Part shown: piece by piece, positions 1-10,356 of the stretch | Numbering within the stretch: the stretch's first letter is position 1 | Layout: every line of letters starts with the position of its first letter | Assembly (NCBI RefSeq): GCF_021603645.1 | Contig: NZ_BQHJ01000002.1 | Location: 760,549-824,548, forward strand | Length of the DNA: 64,000 nt | Source: Pseudomonas pseudonitroreducens | GTDB taxonomy: Bacteria; Pseudomonadota; Gammaproteobacteria; Pseudomonadales; Pseudomonadaceae | Direction: 5' to 3' | The notes under the pieces: model-generated | Databases searched by the model: none | What the model was told of the DNA's origin: nothing | What the model saw: only the letters and a program-made list of their open reading frames with translations | Translations under genes and position numbers: made by a program

Positions 1-192
1 GTAGACGAAACTTCAGAGAAACTCTTAAGAGTTTTCTTCAAGTAATGCTGTCACAAGCCTAATACATGTACAGATTTATCCAAAACACATAAGTACGATC
101 GTGTCACAGATCGCCGCTATTCCGAGCGGCACCCCGCCACCTGGCACGGCCTGATAGAATACGCGCCCGCTTCACTACAGACCCCCGCCTTC
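1..192. other. region upstream of rep
   Basis: No gene is visible here. The first 120 bases are AT-richer than the rest of the window, as expected for a promoter region. A sequence resembling a sigma-70 -10 element (TAGAAT, 155-160) lies 32 bases before the rep start, but no good -35 box sits at the usual distance. Any gene further upstream lies outside the window. Confidence 0.4.
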
Positions 193-3005
<2,813 letters not shown>

Positions 3006-3025
3006 TCCAGCGCGATAACGAAAAA

Positions 3026-3054
3026 GGCGGGCACCGACAGGGCCCGCCTTTTTT
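3026..3054 (+). terminator. rho-independent terminator after xpt
   Basis: The stem GGCGGGC/GCCCGCC with a nine-base loop is followed by six T residues on the plus strand. Five A residues before the stem mean it could also serve the opposing gene that ends at 3149. Confidence 0.9.
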
Positions 3055-3075
3055 CATGCCTGAAAGCTGGCCTTG

Positions 3076-3153
3076 CGTAGGGCGCATAACCTGGAACAGG
3101 TTATCCGCCGACTCCCAGGCGGCGGATAACGCTGGCGCGTTATGCGCCCTACG
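3076..3153. repeat. REP-like inverted repeat (CGTAGGGCGCATAAC family)
   Basis: The arms CGTAGGGCGCATAAC and GTTATGCGCCCTACG are perfect complements at the two ends, and the inner parts also pair through GTTATCCGCC/GGCGGATAAC. The element lies between convergent genes. Its last bases contain the TAG stop codon (3151-3149, minus strand) of the acetyl-CoA hydrolase-family gene, so the insertion appears to have set the C-terminus of that protein. Confidence 0.8.
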
Positions 3154-5050
3154 GGTTCCTCTCGGCGCTGGCTTTCAGGCCGGCCAGCACCAGCCGCTGG
3201 TAAAGCTCCTCGCGCAAGCCGTCCGGCGTCGCCAACCCCATGCGCTCCAGATGCGCCGGATAGACCTCCGGCTCCGGGGCATCCAGCGTCGCCTTGCCCA
3301 GCTCGAGAATCTCGCTCAGCTTCAGCTTGCTCTTCAGCCACCCCAGTGCCCGCAGCAGGTCACGCTCATGCTCGGTGAAATCGCACCCCAGCGGGAACTC
3401 CGGCAGCAGCTTGCGTAGCGGATAGGTCGCTTCGCGCAGGCGCTCCGGGGTGTTGTTGCGGTAACGCGCGTCCAGTTCGAAGTCCTTCGGCAGCTTGCCG
3501 GCATCCCGGGCCTGGCCGATCAGTTGCTCCTGGAAGCGCGAATCAGCGATGGCCAGCAGCGCGGCGATCACCTCGGCGTCGTTCTTGCCACGCAGGTCGG
3601 CGACGCCGTACTCGGTCACCACCATGTCGCGCAGGTGCCGGGGAATGGTGGTGTGGCCATAGCTCCAGACGATGTTGGAACTCAGCTCCCCCTCGGATTC
3701 GCGCCAGCTGCGCAGCATCAGGATGGAGCGCCCGCCTTCCAGTTCATGGGCCTGGGCGACGAAGTTGTACTGCCCGCCGACGCCGCTGAGCACCCGGCCG
3801 TCCTCCAGTTGGTCGGCCACGCCGGCACCCAGCAAGGTCACGGTGAAGGCGCTGTTGATGAAGCGCGCATCGTGGCGCTGCGCGCGCTTGAGTTCCTCGT
3901 CGCGGTAAAGGTTGTTGACGAAGCCGATGCCGGTCATGCCGATGCCGGCCCGCTCCTCGTGCGGCATCTCGCGAAGGCGCTGGTAGAAGGCCTGCGGCCC
4001 GAGGAAAAAGCCGCCGTGCAGCCACACGCCCGGTTCAGTTGGCGTGGCGCCGGGGCGCGCCGCAACGCGGCGATTGAGCACCCCCGCCTCGGCCAACGCC
4101 AGCAGGCCGGGAACGAACATTTCACTGCAGCCATACAGCCCAAGCTGGAACACCCCCAGTCCGCCGTCGCGCTCGATCAGCCCGGCGTGGCGGGCGGTGG
4201 AGTCGAGGCTGTCGAGCAGCGCACGATAACCGTCGTTGTCACGCTGGCGGGTCAGTAGCGCCGAGGTCAGGGCATCGCCCATGGAGCCGATGCCGACCTG
4301 CAGTGTGCCGCCGTCACGCACCAGGGCGCTGGCGTGCAGGCCAATGCAGTGGTCCTGCAGACCGACGGGCAGGTTGGGCGTTGAGAACAGCGTGCTGCTG
4401 TCGCCCGGTGCGTCCACCAGCAGGTCAAAGAAGTCTTCGTCCACCTCGGCGTCGCCGGGCATATAGGGCAACTGGTCGTGGACCACGCCGATAGTGACGA
4501 TGGTTTCGCCCGCCGCGCGACGGCGCTGCAGCATTGGCAGCAGGTCGAGGGTGATGTCCGGGTTGCAGGCCAGACTCAGCTTGCCCGGTCGGCCCGGATC
4601 ACGGGCCACCAGTTGGGCAACGGCGTTGACGCCCTTGGCGTTGATGTCCCGCGCCACATGGCTGTAGTTGCAACTGATGTAGTTCTGCTGGGCGGGCGCA
4701 CTGTCCAGCAGGCTGCCGGGCTGCAGGTAGAACTCCTCGACGCGGATATTCTCCGGCAGCGCGTCATTGCGCAGGTCGTGCAGGTAGTCCAGCTCGGGGT
4801 AGTCGCCGTAAATGCGCTGGACGAAGGGTTCGAGGAAGCGCCGCTGCAGCTCGCCAGCGGCCTGCGGACGGCCGAGGGACAGCGCAGTGTAGAGCGTCAG
4901 TTGCCGACGCGGATTCTCGCGAATGTGCCGGTACAGCGCGTTGGCCAGCTGGTTGGGCTTGCCCAGTCCCAGCGGCAGGCCGAGGCGGATATGCCCCTCC
5001 AGACGTTGCAGCAGTTCTTCGACAGCGGTTTCGATCGAGCAGGATTGCAC
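3149..5050 (-). CDS. acetyl-CoA hydrolase/transferase family protein
   Basis: A 633-residue cytosolic protein. The C-terminal half carries the features of the acetyl-CoA hydrolase/transferase C-terminal domain: GVGGQYNF, then VVTEYGVADLRGK, followed by a helical tail. The N-terminal half resembles the paired CoA-transferase fold (DNPDITLDLLPM-like and GIGSMGDALTSALL segments). It is longer than typical succinyl-CoA:acetate CoA-transferases of about 500 residues. Substrate cannot be told from sequence: acyl-CoA hydrolysis or CoA transfer are both possible. It is transcribed alone, convergent to xpt, and its stop codon falls inside a REP-like repeat. A terminator-like hairpin separates its upstream region from cycB. 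Confidence 0.8.
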   Translation of the reverse strand: MQSCSIETAVEELLQRLEGHIRLGLPLGLGKPNQLANALYRHIRENPRRQLTLYTALSLGRPQAAGELQRRFLEPFVQRIYGDYPELDYLHDLRNDALPENIRVEEFYLQPGSLLDSAPAQQNYISCNYSHVARDINAKGVNAVAQLVARDPGRPGKLSLACNPDITLDLLPMLQRRRAAGETIVTIGVVHDQLPYMPGDAEVDEDFFDLLVDAPGDSSTLFSTPNLPVGLQDHCIGLHASALVRDGGTLQVGIGSMGDALTSALLTRQRDNDGYRALLDSLDSTARHAGLIERDGGLGVFQLGLYGCSEMFVPGLLALAEAGVLNRRVAARPGATPTEPGVWLHGGFFLGPQAFYQRLREMPHEERAGIGMTGIGFVNNLYRDEELKRAQRHDARFINSAFTVTLLGAGVADQLEDGRVLSGVGGQYNFVAQAHELEGGRSILMLRSWRESEGELSSNIVWSYGHTTIPRHLRDMVVTEYGVADLRGKNDAEVIAALLAIADSRFQEQLIGQARDAGKLPKDFELDARYRNNTPERLREATYPLRKLLPEFPLGCDFTEHERDLLRALGWLKSKLKLSEILELGKATLDAPEPEVYPAHLERMGLATPDGLREELYQRLVLAGLKASAERNP

Positions 5051-5148
5051 CGGGCGTCCCTCCTGGTTCGTTGTCCACGACAGGAGTTTGGACCGGCTTT
5101 ACACAAAAGTTGCTCCCGCGACTCACACGGTGACAAATCACGGGCATG

Positions 5149-5174
5149 AAAAAGCCGCCCTTGGGCGGCTTTTT
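5149..5174 (-). terminator. rho-independent terminator after cycB
   Basis: The stem GCCGCCC-TT-GGGCGGC is flanked by A residues on the left and T residues on the right, so it works in both directions. On the minus strand it lies 16 bases beyond the cycB stop. Confidence 0.88.
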
Positions 5175-5189
5175 CGCACAGGTCGGCTG

Positions 5190-5618
5190 TTACAGGCCGG
5201 ACATGTGGTGAATCGCAGCTTTCAGCTCATCATCGGAGCAATCAGCGCAGGTGCCTTTGGGCGGCATGGCGTTGATACCCGAGATAGCCTTGGCCAGCAG
5301 GCCGTCGAGGCCGCCCTGCTCTTTCGCGCGCTTGCCCCACTCGGCCTTGTCGCCAACTTTCGGCGCGCCCAGCAGGCCGCTACCGTGGCAATTGGTGCAG
5401 ACCTTGCCGACAATCTCTTCGCCCGAACGCGGGGCACCGCCACCACCGGCAGCTGCTACGGCGCCAACGCCTTCGCATTCCTTGCCCTGGACGCAGACTT
5501 TGCCGACAGGTTCGAGACGCTTGGCAATGGCGTCATCGTTGGTCGCGGCCTGAACGCTCACTGCCCACAGGGCCAGTACGGCAGCTTGGGCTGCCAGGAT
5601 TTTTCTAATCAGGTTCAC
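5190..5618 (-). CDS. cycB: cytochrome c5
   Basis: A 142-residue periplasmic or membrane-tethered c-type cytochrome. A signal peptide spans residues 1-24 (cleavage predicted near VQA-A). The haem-binding motif CTNCH is at 74-78, the probable axial Met is M118 (AMPPKG), and the CADC pair at 124-127 is the disulfide typical of cytochrome c5. The N-terminal part also has Cys42 and Cys48, and a Gly/Ala linker separates it from the haem domain. GTG at 5618 was chosen because it starts exactly at the signal peptide; the frame extends 29 codons upstream without signal character. It lies downstream of pauR on the same strand with a 172-base gap. Confidence 0.9.
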   Translation of the reverse strand: MNLIRKILAAQAAVLALWAVSVQAATNDDAIAKRLEPVGKVCVQGKECEGVGAVAAAGGGGAPRSGEEIVGKVCTNCHGSGLLGAPKVGDKAEWGKRAKEQGGLDGLLAKAISGINAMPPKGTCADCSDDELKAAIHHMSGL

Positions 5619-5790
5619 CCTTTCACCCTCATCGTGGCTTATCACGCCCGGTCGCGGTGCAGTCACAGTCTCGGGCCGCGCGAGCGGGCGCAAGTATAAC
5701 GGCAAAGCTCCGAAGCTCGAAACAATTGCGCCACCTTGCCGGGCTTTGCGGCATTAGGTCGCAGCTGATCTGGCCGGTCCTACCGGCTGT

Positions 5791-6339
5791 TCAAAAATTT
5801 GCCGGTGTGGTCGCGCTGATCAGTCGTGCCGGGGTTTCGAACGGATTACGGAAGCGGTGCGGCTTGGTGCTGTCGAAATAGTAGCTGTCGCCACATTCGA
5901 GAACGAAGGTCTCGTCACCAACGGTCAGCTCCAGGCGACCCTCGACCAGCACGCCGGTCTCTTCGCCTTCGTGGGCATACATGTCGTCGCCAGTATCGGA
6001 ACCCGGCGGATAGGTCTCGTCGAGCAGGGTGATGGCGCGACTGGGGTAGTCCTTGCCGATCAGCTTCATGATGATCGAGCCGCTGGACAGGTCGCTGAGT
6101 TCGTCTGCCTTGTACACCACCGGGGTGTTGCTGCTCTGCTCAAGGTCGAGGGAGAAGAACTCCACAAGAGACATCGGAATACCACCGAGCACTTTCTTCA
6201 GGGAGCTGATGGAGGGGCTCACACTGTTCTTCTCGATCATCGAGATTGTGCTGTTGGTCACACCCGCCCGTTTGGCGAGTTCGCGCTGGGACAAACCTTT
6301 GAGCTTACGAATGGCTTGCAGACGAGCACCGACGTCCAA
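5791..6339 (-). CDS. pauR: XRE-cupin transcriptional regulator PauR
   Basis: A 182-residue DNA-binding repressor. An XRE helix-turn-helix occupies about residues 5-60 (LSQRELAKRAGVTNSTIS) and a cupin sensor domain about 105-180. It matches PauR of P. aeruginosa, which controls polyamine catabolism (pau genes, kauB); that role is from family knowledge. The start is TTG at 6339, preceded by a strong AAGGAGG nine bases upstream. Its 5' region runs directly into a MITE-like element (6377-6519), so its promoter probably lies in or next to that element. pauB- and kauB-type genes of the same pathway lie 7-13 kb away. Confidence 0.9.
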   Translation of the reverse strand: MDVGARLQAIRKLKGLSQRELAKRAGVTNSTISMIEKNSVSPSISSLKKVLGGIPMSLVEFFSLDLEQSSNTPVVYKADELSDLSSGSIIMKLIGKDYPSRAITLLDETYPPGSDTGDDMYAHEGEETGVLVEGRLELTVGDETFVLECGDSYYFDSTKPHRFRNPFETPARLISATTPANF

Positions 6340-6376
6340 GGGTGGGGTCCTCCTTATTTTTGTATCAGGCAGGCTC

Positions 6377-6519
6377 GAGAACCTGTCTTTGATCTGCTGT
6401 GCGTCGGCATCACTGCGTTGAAAGCGTCTTCGGGATGCTCATCTACTGAAGTAAATTCCGCTGCCTCAACCGCTTTCGCCTTGTTCTGCTCCAGCTTGCG
6501 AGATCAAAAACAGGCTCTG
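6377..6519. mobile_element. MITE-like non-coding element with terminal inverted repeats
   Basis: The left end (GAACCTGTCTTTGATCT, from 6379) and the complement of the right end (GAGCCTGTTTTTGATCT, ending 6517) match at 15 of 17 positions. The roughly 105 bases between them contain no open reading frame of note and are richer in T on the plus strand than flanking genes. This resembles dispersed non-autonomous elements that I have seen in Pseudomonas intergenic regions, but I cannot name it. It fills nearly half of the 303-base gap between pauR and dadX. Confidence 0.6.
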
Positions 6520-6526
6520 AAAGGCA

Positions 6527-6557
6527 GAACCCGCAGCGGCTTGAGCCGAGCGGGTTC
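6527..6557 (-). other. strong hairpin beyond dadX
   Basis: The stem GAACCCGC/GCGGGTTC encloses an inner stem CGGC-TTGA-GCCG, so the hairpin is nearly continuous. It lies 86 bases past the dadX stop on the transcribed strand. No T run follows, so it is either a rho-dependent 3' end structure or an unrelated dyad. Just beyond it is a second small dyad (TGCCA-7-TGGCA, 6562-6578). The rest of the gap, 6579-6642, shows nothing. Confidence 0.5.
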
Positions 6558-6642
6558 CAAGTGCCACGTATCATGGCAACACCGTTCAGTATTTACAACA
6601 GATCGCCCGACGATCCTGCGCAAACTTTACGGGCGGTATCCG

Positions 6643-7722
6643 TCACTCGCCGCTATAGACCCGCGGGACGCGCTTGAGGTTGCAGAACAGCTGGTAGGGA
6701 ATGCTGCCGCACAGGGAAGCCAGTTGGCTGGCGGGGACGTTCGGGCCCCAGAGCTCGACGCGACTGCCCAGGCCGGCCTGCGGCAGGTCGGTCAGGTCCA
6801 CGGTGAGCATGTCCATGGACACGCGGCCGATGATGCGGCTGGGCTTGCCGTCGATGAACACCGGCGTGCCGTCCGGCGCGTGGCGCGGATAGCCATCGGC
6901 GTAGCCCATGGCTACCACGCCGACACGTACCGGGCGCTCGGCAATGAAGCGTGCGCCGTAGCCCACCGGCTCGCCGGCCGGCAGTTCGCGGATGCTGATG
7001 ACCTGGGATTCAAGGGTCATCACCGGACGCAGTTGGTCCGCCAGTGGATGCGCCTGCTCGAACGGAGTGGCGCCGTAGAGCATGATGCCGGGGCGCACCC
7101 AGTCGCTGGGCACCTCGGACCAGCCGAGGATGCCGGGAGAATTGCGCAAACTGATCTCGTGACCCTGGCCTGCGGCTTCGCGCACCGCCTGGAAAGCGGC
7201 AACCTGCTCTTCGGTGCGCGGGCAGTCCAGTTCATCGGCACGGGAGAAGTGGCTCATCAGCACGACCTTGGCCACGTGGGGCAGCGCCTTCAGGCGCGCC
7301 AGAGCGGCGGCATAGTCCTGCGGGAAGAAGCCGACGCGGTGCATGCCCGAGTCCATCTTCAGCCAGACGGTCAGCGGTTTGCTCGGACGAGCACGCTCGA
7401 TGGCTTCCAGTTGCCAGGCCGAGTGCACCACGCACCAGAAGTCATGGGCGTCGATCAGTTCCAGCTCGCTGGCTTCGAAGAAGCCTTCGAGCAGCAGGAT
7501 TGGCGCACGGATGCCGGCTTCGCGCAGCTCCAGCGCCTCCTCGATGCACGCCACGGCAAAACCGTCGGCCTCGCCTTCCAGTGCCCTGGCGCAAACCACT
7601 GCGCCATGGCCGTAGGCGTCGGCCTTGACCACTGCCAGCGCTCGCGCGCCGGTGACTTCACGGGCCAGGCGGTAGTTGTGGCGCAGGGCGGCGAGGTCGA
7701 TCAGGGCACGGGCGGGACGCAT
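6643..7722 (-). CDS. dadX: catabolic alanine racemase DadX
   Basis: A 359-residue PLP enzyme that interconverts L- and D-alanine in the cytosol and feeds DadA. The PLP lysine is K33 in [10 protein letters not shown]; the second catalytic residue is probably Y255 in [14 protein letters not shown] and GRVSMDM are the usual alanine racemase motifs near the active site. Assignment as DadX rather than the biosynthetic Alr rests on its place behind dadA and ridA. A good terminator hairpin lies in the 81-base gap after ridA, so dadX expression probably depends on read-through or its own promoter. Confidence 0.94.
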   Translation of the reverse strand: MRPARALIDLAALRHNYRLAREVTGARALAVVKADAYGHGAVVCARALEGEADGFAVACIEEALELREAGIRAPILLLEGFFEASELELIDAHDFWCVVHSAWQLEAIERARPSKPLTVWLKMDSGMHRVGFFPQDYAAALARLKALPHVAKVVLMSHFSRADELDCPRTEEQVAAFQAVREAAGQGHEISLRNSPGILGWSEVPSDWVRPGIMLYGATPFEQAHPLADQLRPVMTLESQVISIRELPAGEPVGYGARFIAERPVRVGVVAMGYADGYPRHAPDGTPVFIDGKPSRIIGRVSMDMLTVDLTDLPQAGLGSRVELWGPNVPASQLASLCGSIPYQLFCNLKRVPRVYSGE

Positions 7723-7764
7723 GGCGAGGCTCTCTTATGGTGGGTGGAACGCAATCAGCAGACG

Positions 7765-7789
7765 AAAAAAACCCGGCGCTCCGGCCGGG
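7765..7789 (-). terminator. terminator or attenuator between ridA and dadX
   Basis: On the minus strand the stem CCCGGC-6-GCCGGG is followed by seven T residues. It lies just past the ridA stop and before the dadX start, inside what is otherwise an operon. Confidence 0.85.
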
Positions 7790-7803
7790 CCACGCAAAAA
7801 CGA

Positions 7804-8157
7804 TCAGGGCAGTGCGGCGACGATGGAAATCTCGACGAGGATCTCCGGGTAGCACAGCGCCGCCTGGACGGTGGCGCGCGCCGGGGCGCAGCCCTGCGGG
7901 ACCCACTGGTCCCAGACGCCGTTCATGCCGGCGAAGTCGGCGGCGACGTCCTTCAGGTAGATGGTTGCCGAGAGCACACGCGATTTGTCGGTGCCCGCCT
8001 CGTCGAGCAGGCGCTCGACGCTGGCGAGGACTTCGCGGGTCTGCTGCTCGACGCCGGCGCTGAGGTCGCCCGCCACCTGGCCGGCAAGGTACACCGTGCC
8101 GTTGTGGACGACGACCTGGCTCATCCGCTGGTTAGTGTGCAGGCGCTGGATGGCCAT
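7804..8157 (-). CDS. RidA/YjgF-family enamine-imine deaminase
   Basis: A 117-residue RidA-family protein. It has the family's N-terminal strand ([13 protein letters not shown]), the central [23 protein letters not shown] helix-strand and a C-terminal segment resembling the ligand-contact region ([21 protein letters not shown]). The usual arginine of active RidA in PARA-V-V appears as A-R-A-T-V. Such proteins hydrolyse reactive imines; DadA makes 2-iminopropionate from D-alanine, so detoxifying that product is a reasonable inference. The start overlaps the end of dadA by 26 bases, which indicates translational coupling. PAO1 has the same order (PA5303). Confidence 0.9.
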   Translation of the reverse strand: MAIQRLHTNQRMSQVVVHNGTVYLAGQVAGDLSAGVEQQTREVLASVERLLDEAGTDKSRVLSATIYLKDVAADFAGMNGVWDQWVPQGCAPARATVQAALCYPEILVEISIVAALP

Positions 8158-9427
8158 TCTGGGCCTCCGAGGTAGAGCTGTAGCGGGAGATATCCAGGCC
8201 TTCGGTGCTGATCTGCGGGCGCTTCTTGGCCATCAGGTCGGCGAGGTAGCGGCCCGAGCCGCACGCCATGGTCCAGCCCAGGGTGCCGTGGCCGGTGTTG
8301 AGGAACAGGTTGCGGTAGCGGGTGGCGCCAACGATCGGGGTGCCGTCCGGGGTGGCCGGGCGCAGGCCGGTCCAGAACTCTGCCTGGCTGACATCGCCGC
8401 CTTCCGGGTAGAGGTCGGTGGTGATCATTTCCAGGGTGGCGCGGCGACGCGGGTTCAGCGACAGGTCGAAGCCGGCGATTTCTGCCATGCCACCCACGCG
8501 GATGCGCTGGTCGAAGCGGGTAATCGCGACCTTGTAGGTCTCGTCAAGGATGGTCGAGGTCGGCGCCATGTCCGGATTGGTGATCGGCACGGTCAGCGAG
8601 TAGCCCTTGAGCGGGTAGACCGGAGCGTCGATGCCCAGCGGTTTGAGCATCTGCGGCGAGTAGCTGCCCAGCGCCAGCACGTAGCGGTCGGCGGTGACCA
8701 GTTGGCCATCGACCCAGACACCGTTGATGCGGTCGCCGGCGAAGTCCAGGCGCTGGATGTCCTGGCCGAAGCGGAACTCCACGCCCAGGGCCTTGGCCAT
8801 CTCGGCCAGCTTGGTGGTGAACATCTGGCAGTCGCCGGTCTGGTCGTTGGGCAGGCGCAGGGCGCCCACCAGCTTGTCCGCCACCTTGGCCAGGGCCGGC
8901 TCGACGCGGGCAATGCCGGCGCGGTCCAGCACTTCATAAGGAACACCGGTGCTTTCCAGGACGGCGATGTCCTTGGCGGCGGAATCCAGCTGAGCCTGGG
9001 TGCGGAACAGCTGGGTGGTGCCCAGGGAGCGGCCTTCGTAGGTGATGCCAGTCTCGGCGCGCAGCTCGTCGAGGCAGTCGCGGCTGTACTCGGACAGGCG
9101 CACCATGCGCTCCTTGTTCACCGCGTAGCTCTTGGCGTTGCAGTTGCGCAGCATCTGCCACATCCAGCTGTACTGGCTGGGGTCGCCGGTCAGCTTGATG
9201 GCCAGCGGCGCGTGGGTCTGCAGCAGCCACTTCATGGCTTTCAGGGGGATGCCCGGGGCAGCCCAGGGCGAGGCGTAACCAGGCGACACCTGGCCGGCGT
9301 TGGCGAAGCTGGTTTCCAGGGCCGGGCCGGGCTGGCGGTCGACGACGACCACTTCGAAGCCGGCACGGGCGAGATAGTAAGCACTGGCGGTACCGATCAC
9401 ACCGCTGCCAAGCACCAGAACGCGCAT
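8132..9427 (-). CDS. dadA: D-amino acid dehydrogenase small subunit DadA
   Basis: A 431-residue FAD-dependent dehydrogenase that oxidises D-alanine and other D-amino acids to 2-oxo acids and passes electrons to the respiratory chain. The dinucleotide-binding motif ([15 protein letters not shown]) starts at residue 6, and the DAO-fold C-terminal segment [15 protein letters not shown] is present. A very good ribosome-binding site (AGGAGG, 9438-9433) lies five bases before the ATG. A TATACT -10 box is at 9494-9489. It heads dadA-ridA-dadX. In P. aeruginosa this operon is activated by Lrp, whose gene lies 3.7 kb away. Confidence 0.96.
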   Translation of the reverse strand: MRVLVLGSGVIGTASAYYLARAGFEVVVVDRQPGPALETSFANAGQVSPGYASPWAAPGIPLKAMKWLLQTHAPLAIKLTGDPSQYSWMWQMLRNCNAKSYAVNKERMVRLSEYSRDCLDELRAETGITYEGRSLGTTQLFRTQAQLDSAAKDIAVLESTGVPYEVLDRAGIARVEPALAKVADKLVGALRLPNDQTGDCQMFTTKLAEMAKALGVEFRFGQDIQRLDFAGDRINGVWVDGQLVTADRYVLALGSYSPQMLKPLGIDAPVYPLKGYSLTVPITNPDMAPTSTILDETYKVAITRFDQRIRVGGMAEIAGFDLSLNPRRRATLEMITTDLYPEGGDVSQAEFWTGLRPATPDGTPIVGATRYRNLFLNTGHGTLGWTMACGSGRYLADLMAKKRPQISTEGLDISRYSSTSEAQNGHPAPAH

Positions 9428-9788
9428 CTTTGCCTCCTACGTCGCGCCAGGGGCGCGGACGTTTCTTATTCTGAACGTAGATGCGCGCAGTATAGGAAGT
9501 CAGGCTCAGCGATATTCACTGATTGCGATACGGTATTTGACGAAAATTCCTGGCAAAAGTCGCTTTCACGGAGGGACATCCACCAGGAATACAGCGTTTT
9601 CACCCGAGACCGAATGGTCGAGGATCTGGTGAAAATTTCACCAGATCCAGAGGAAATAGCGAACGAAATGGGATTGGCCAGAACTTCTCGCGCCGGACCA
9701 TTCCCCGACGGGAATTACCTGCTTCCGCGGCCAGCCACCGAACTCGCCGCCAGAAGCGGCGGCGAGCAGGGAATTCCCCTTGGCGCGC
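9428..9788. promoter_or_regulatory. dadA control region
   Basis: This 361-base gap holds no gene. A -10 box for dadA (TATACT, 9494-9489 on the minus strand) lacks a recognisable -35, which fits an activated promoter. Upstream are an 8-bp inverted repeat (ATTCCTGG 9546-9553 with CCAGGAAT 9583-9590) and the 27-bp palindrome at 9622-9648. These could be operator sites for Lrp, which is known to bind several sites before dadA in P. aeruginosa. The remaining stretch, 9649-9788, is the 3' side of the ydbL operon and shows nothing else. Confidence 0.6.
9622..9648. repeat. 27-bp perfect palindrome
   Basis: The 13-base half GGATCTGGTGAAA is followed by a single A and then its exact complement. The centre is AT-rich. 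No T run follows in either direction, so it is a poor terminator. It lies 195 bases upstream of the dadA start and 141 bases past the ydbL stop, and is a candidate operator. Confidence 0.9.
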
Positions 9789-10133
9789 TTACTTGCGCAC
9801 CCATTGGCCGTTGACCTGCACGTACTGCCCCGAGGGCGTACGCTCGATGGCCTTCTTGCCAGCCAGCGCTTCCACATCAGCCAGCTTGGCGCCGCTCTGG
9901 CCGGCAACCTTCTGGTACTCGGCGCGGCGCGCAGCGTTGATCTGCGCGGCGATATCGGCGGCGTCACCGCCATTCTTCACGACGCCCAGGTAGCCGTCGG
10001 TCTGTTCACCGACCAGCCCCTGGGATTTGGCGCCGCCCAGGGCGGACATTGCCTGCTCCAGGCTCATGGCCATGACCGGCAGGCTCAGGCAGAGGGCGAC
10101 CAGCGCGACGCCCAGTTTGCGGTGCAATCTCAT
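9789..10133 (-). CDS. ydbL: YdbL family periplasmic protein (DUF1318)
   Basis: A 114-residue protein with a signal peptide (about residues 1-22, ending LPVMA) and a helical body with the family's QINAARRAEYQKVA segment. It closes with a short conserved TPSGQYVQVNGQWVRK-like tail. YdbL is encoded with YnbE and YdbH in many gammaproteobacteria, and the trio is linked to phospholipid traffic to the outer membrane. AAGGAG seven bases before the ATG supports the start. It is the last gene of ydbH-ynbE-ydbL, 14 bases after ynbE. Confidence 0.85.
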   Translation of the reverse strand: MRLHRKLGVALVALCLSLPVMAMSLEQAMSALGGAKSQGLVGEQTDGYLGVVKNGGDAADIAAQINAARRAEYQKVAGQSGAKLADVEALAGKKAIERTPSGQYVQVNGQWVRK

Positions 10134-10147
10134 GCAAAGACTCCTTC

Positions 10148-10339
10148 TCAGAACAGGCCGCTGTTCTCGTTGATGATGCCGTCGAGCGCCTTGTCGACCT
10201 TGATATAGATCTCGTGCTCGATCTTCACGTTGAGGTTGATGTTGATCGGCTCCTTGGGCGCGGCCAGTTGCACGGTGGGCGTGCAGCCCTGGACGACGCC
10301 TGCCAGGAGCAGGAAGGGTAAAGCGGCGCGAAGGCGCAT
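10148..10339 (-). CDS. ynbE: YnbE-like outer-membrane lipoprotein
   Basis: A 63-residue lipoprotein with a hydrophobic leader and a lipobox ending VVQGC, then a conserved PININLNVKIEHEIYIKVD strand region. In E. coli YnbE forms the outer-membrane end of the YdbH bridge; that is family knowledge. The ATG at 10339 has AGGAG seven bases upstream. An alternative ATG at 10360 overlaps the ydbH stop as ATGA and would add seven residues; translational coupling could use it, but it has no good ribosome-binding site. Confidence 0.85.
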   Translation of the reverse strand: MRLRAALPFLLLAGVVQGCTPTVQLAAPKEPININLNVKIEHEIYIKVDKALDGIINENSGLF

Positions 10340-10356
10340 CGGGGGTCTCCTTGCGG

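Noticed and set aside
3024-3160. Possible small RNA between xpt and the CoA-family gene
   Set aside because: The structure is fully explained by a terminator plus a REP-like repeat; no promoter is visible.
5857-8175. 772-codon plus-strand open frame across pauR, dadX and ridA
   Set aside because: It runs antisense through three genuine genes and a non-coding gap; no motif is recognisable.
9638-9973. Possible 111-residue gene on the minus strand in the dadA control region
   Set aside because: It overlaps ydbL in another frame and reads as Arg/Ser-rich shadow protein.
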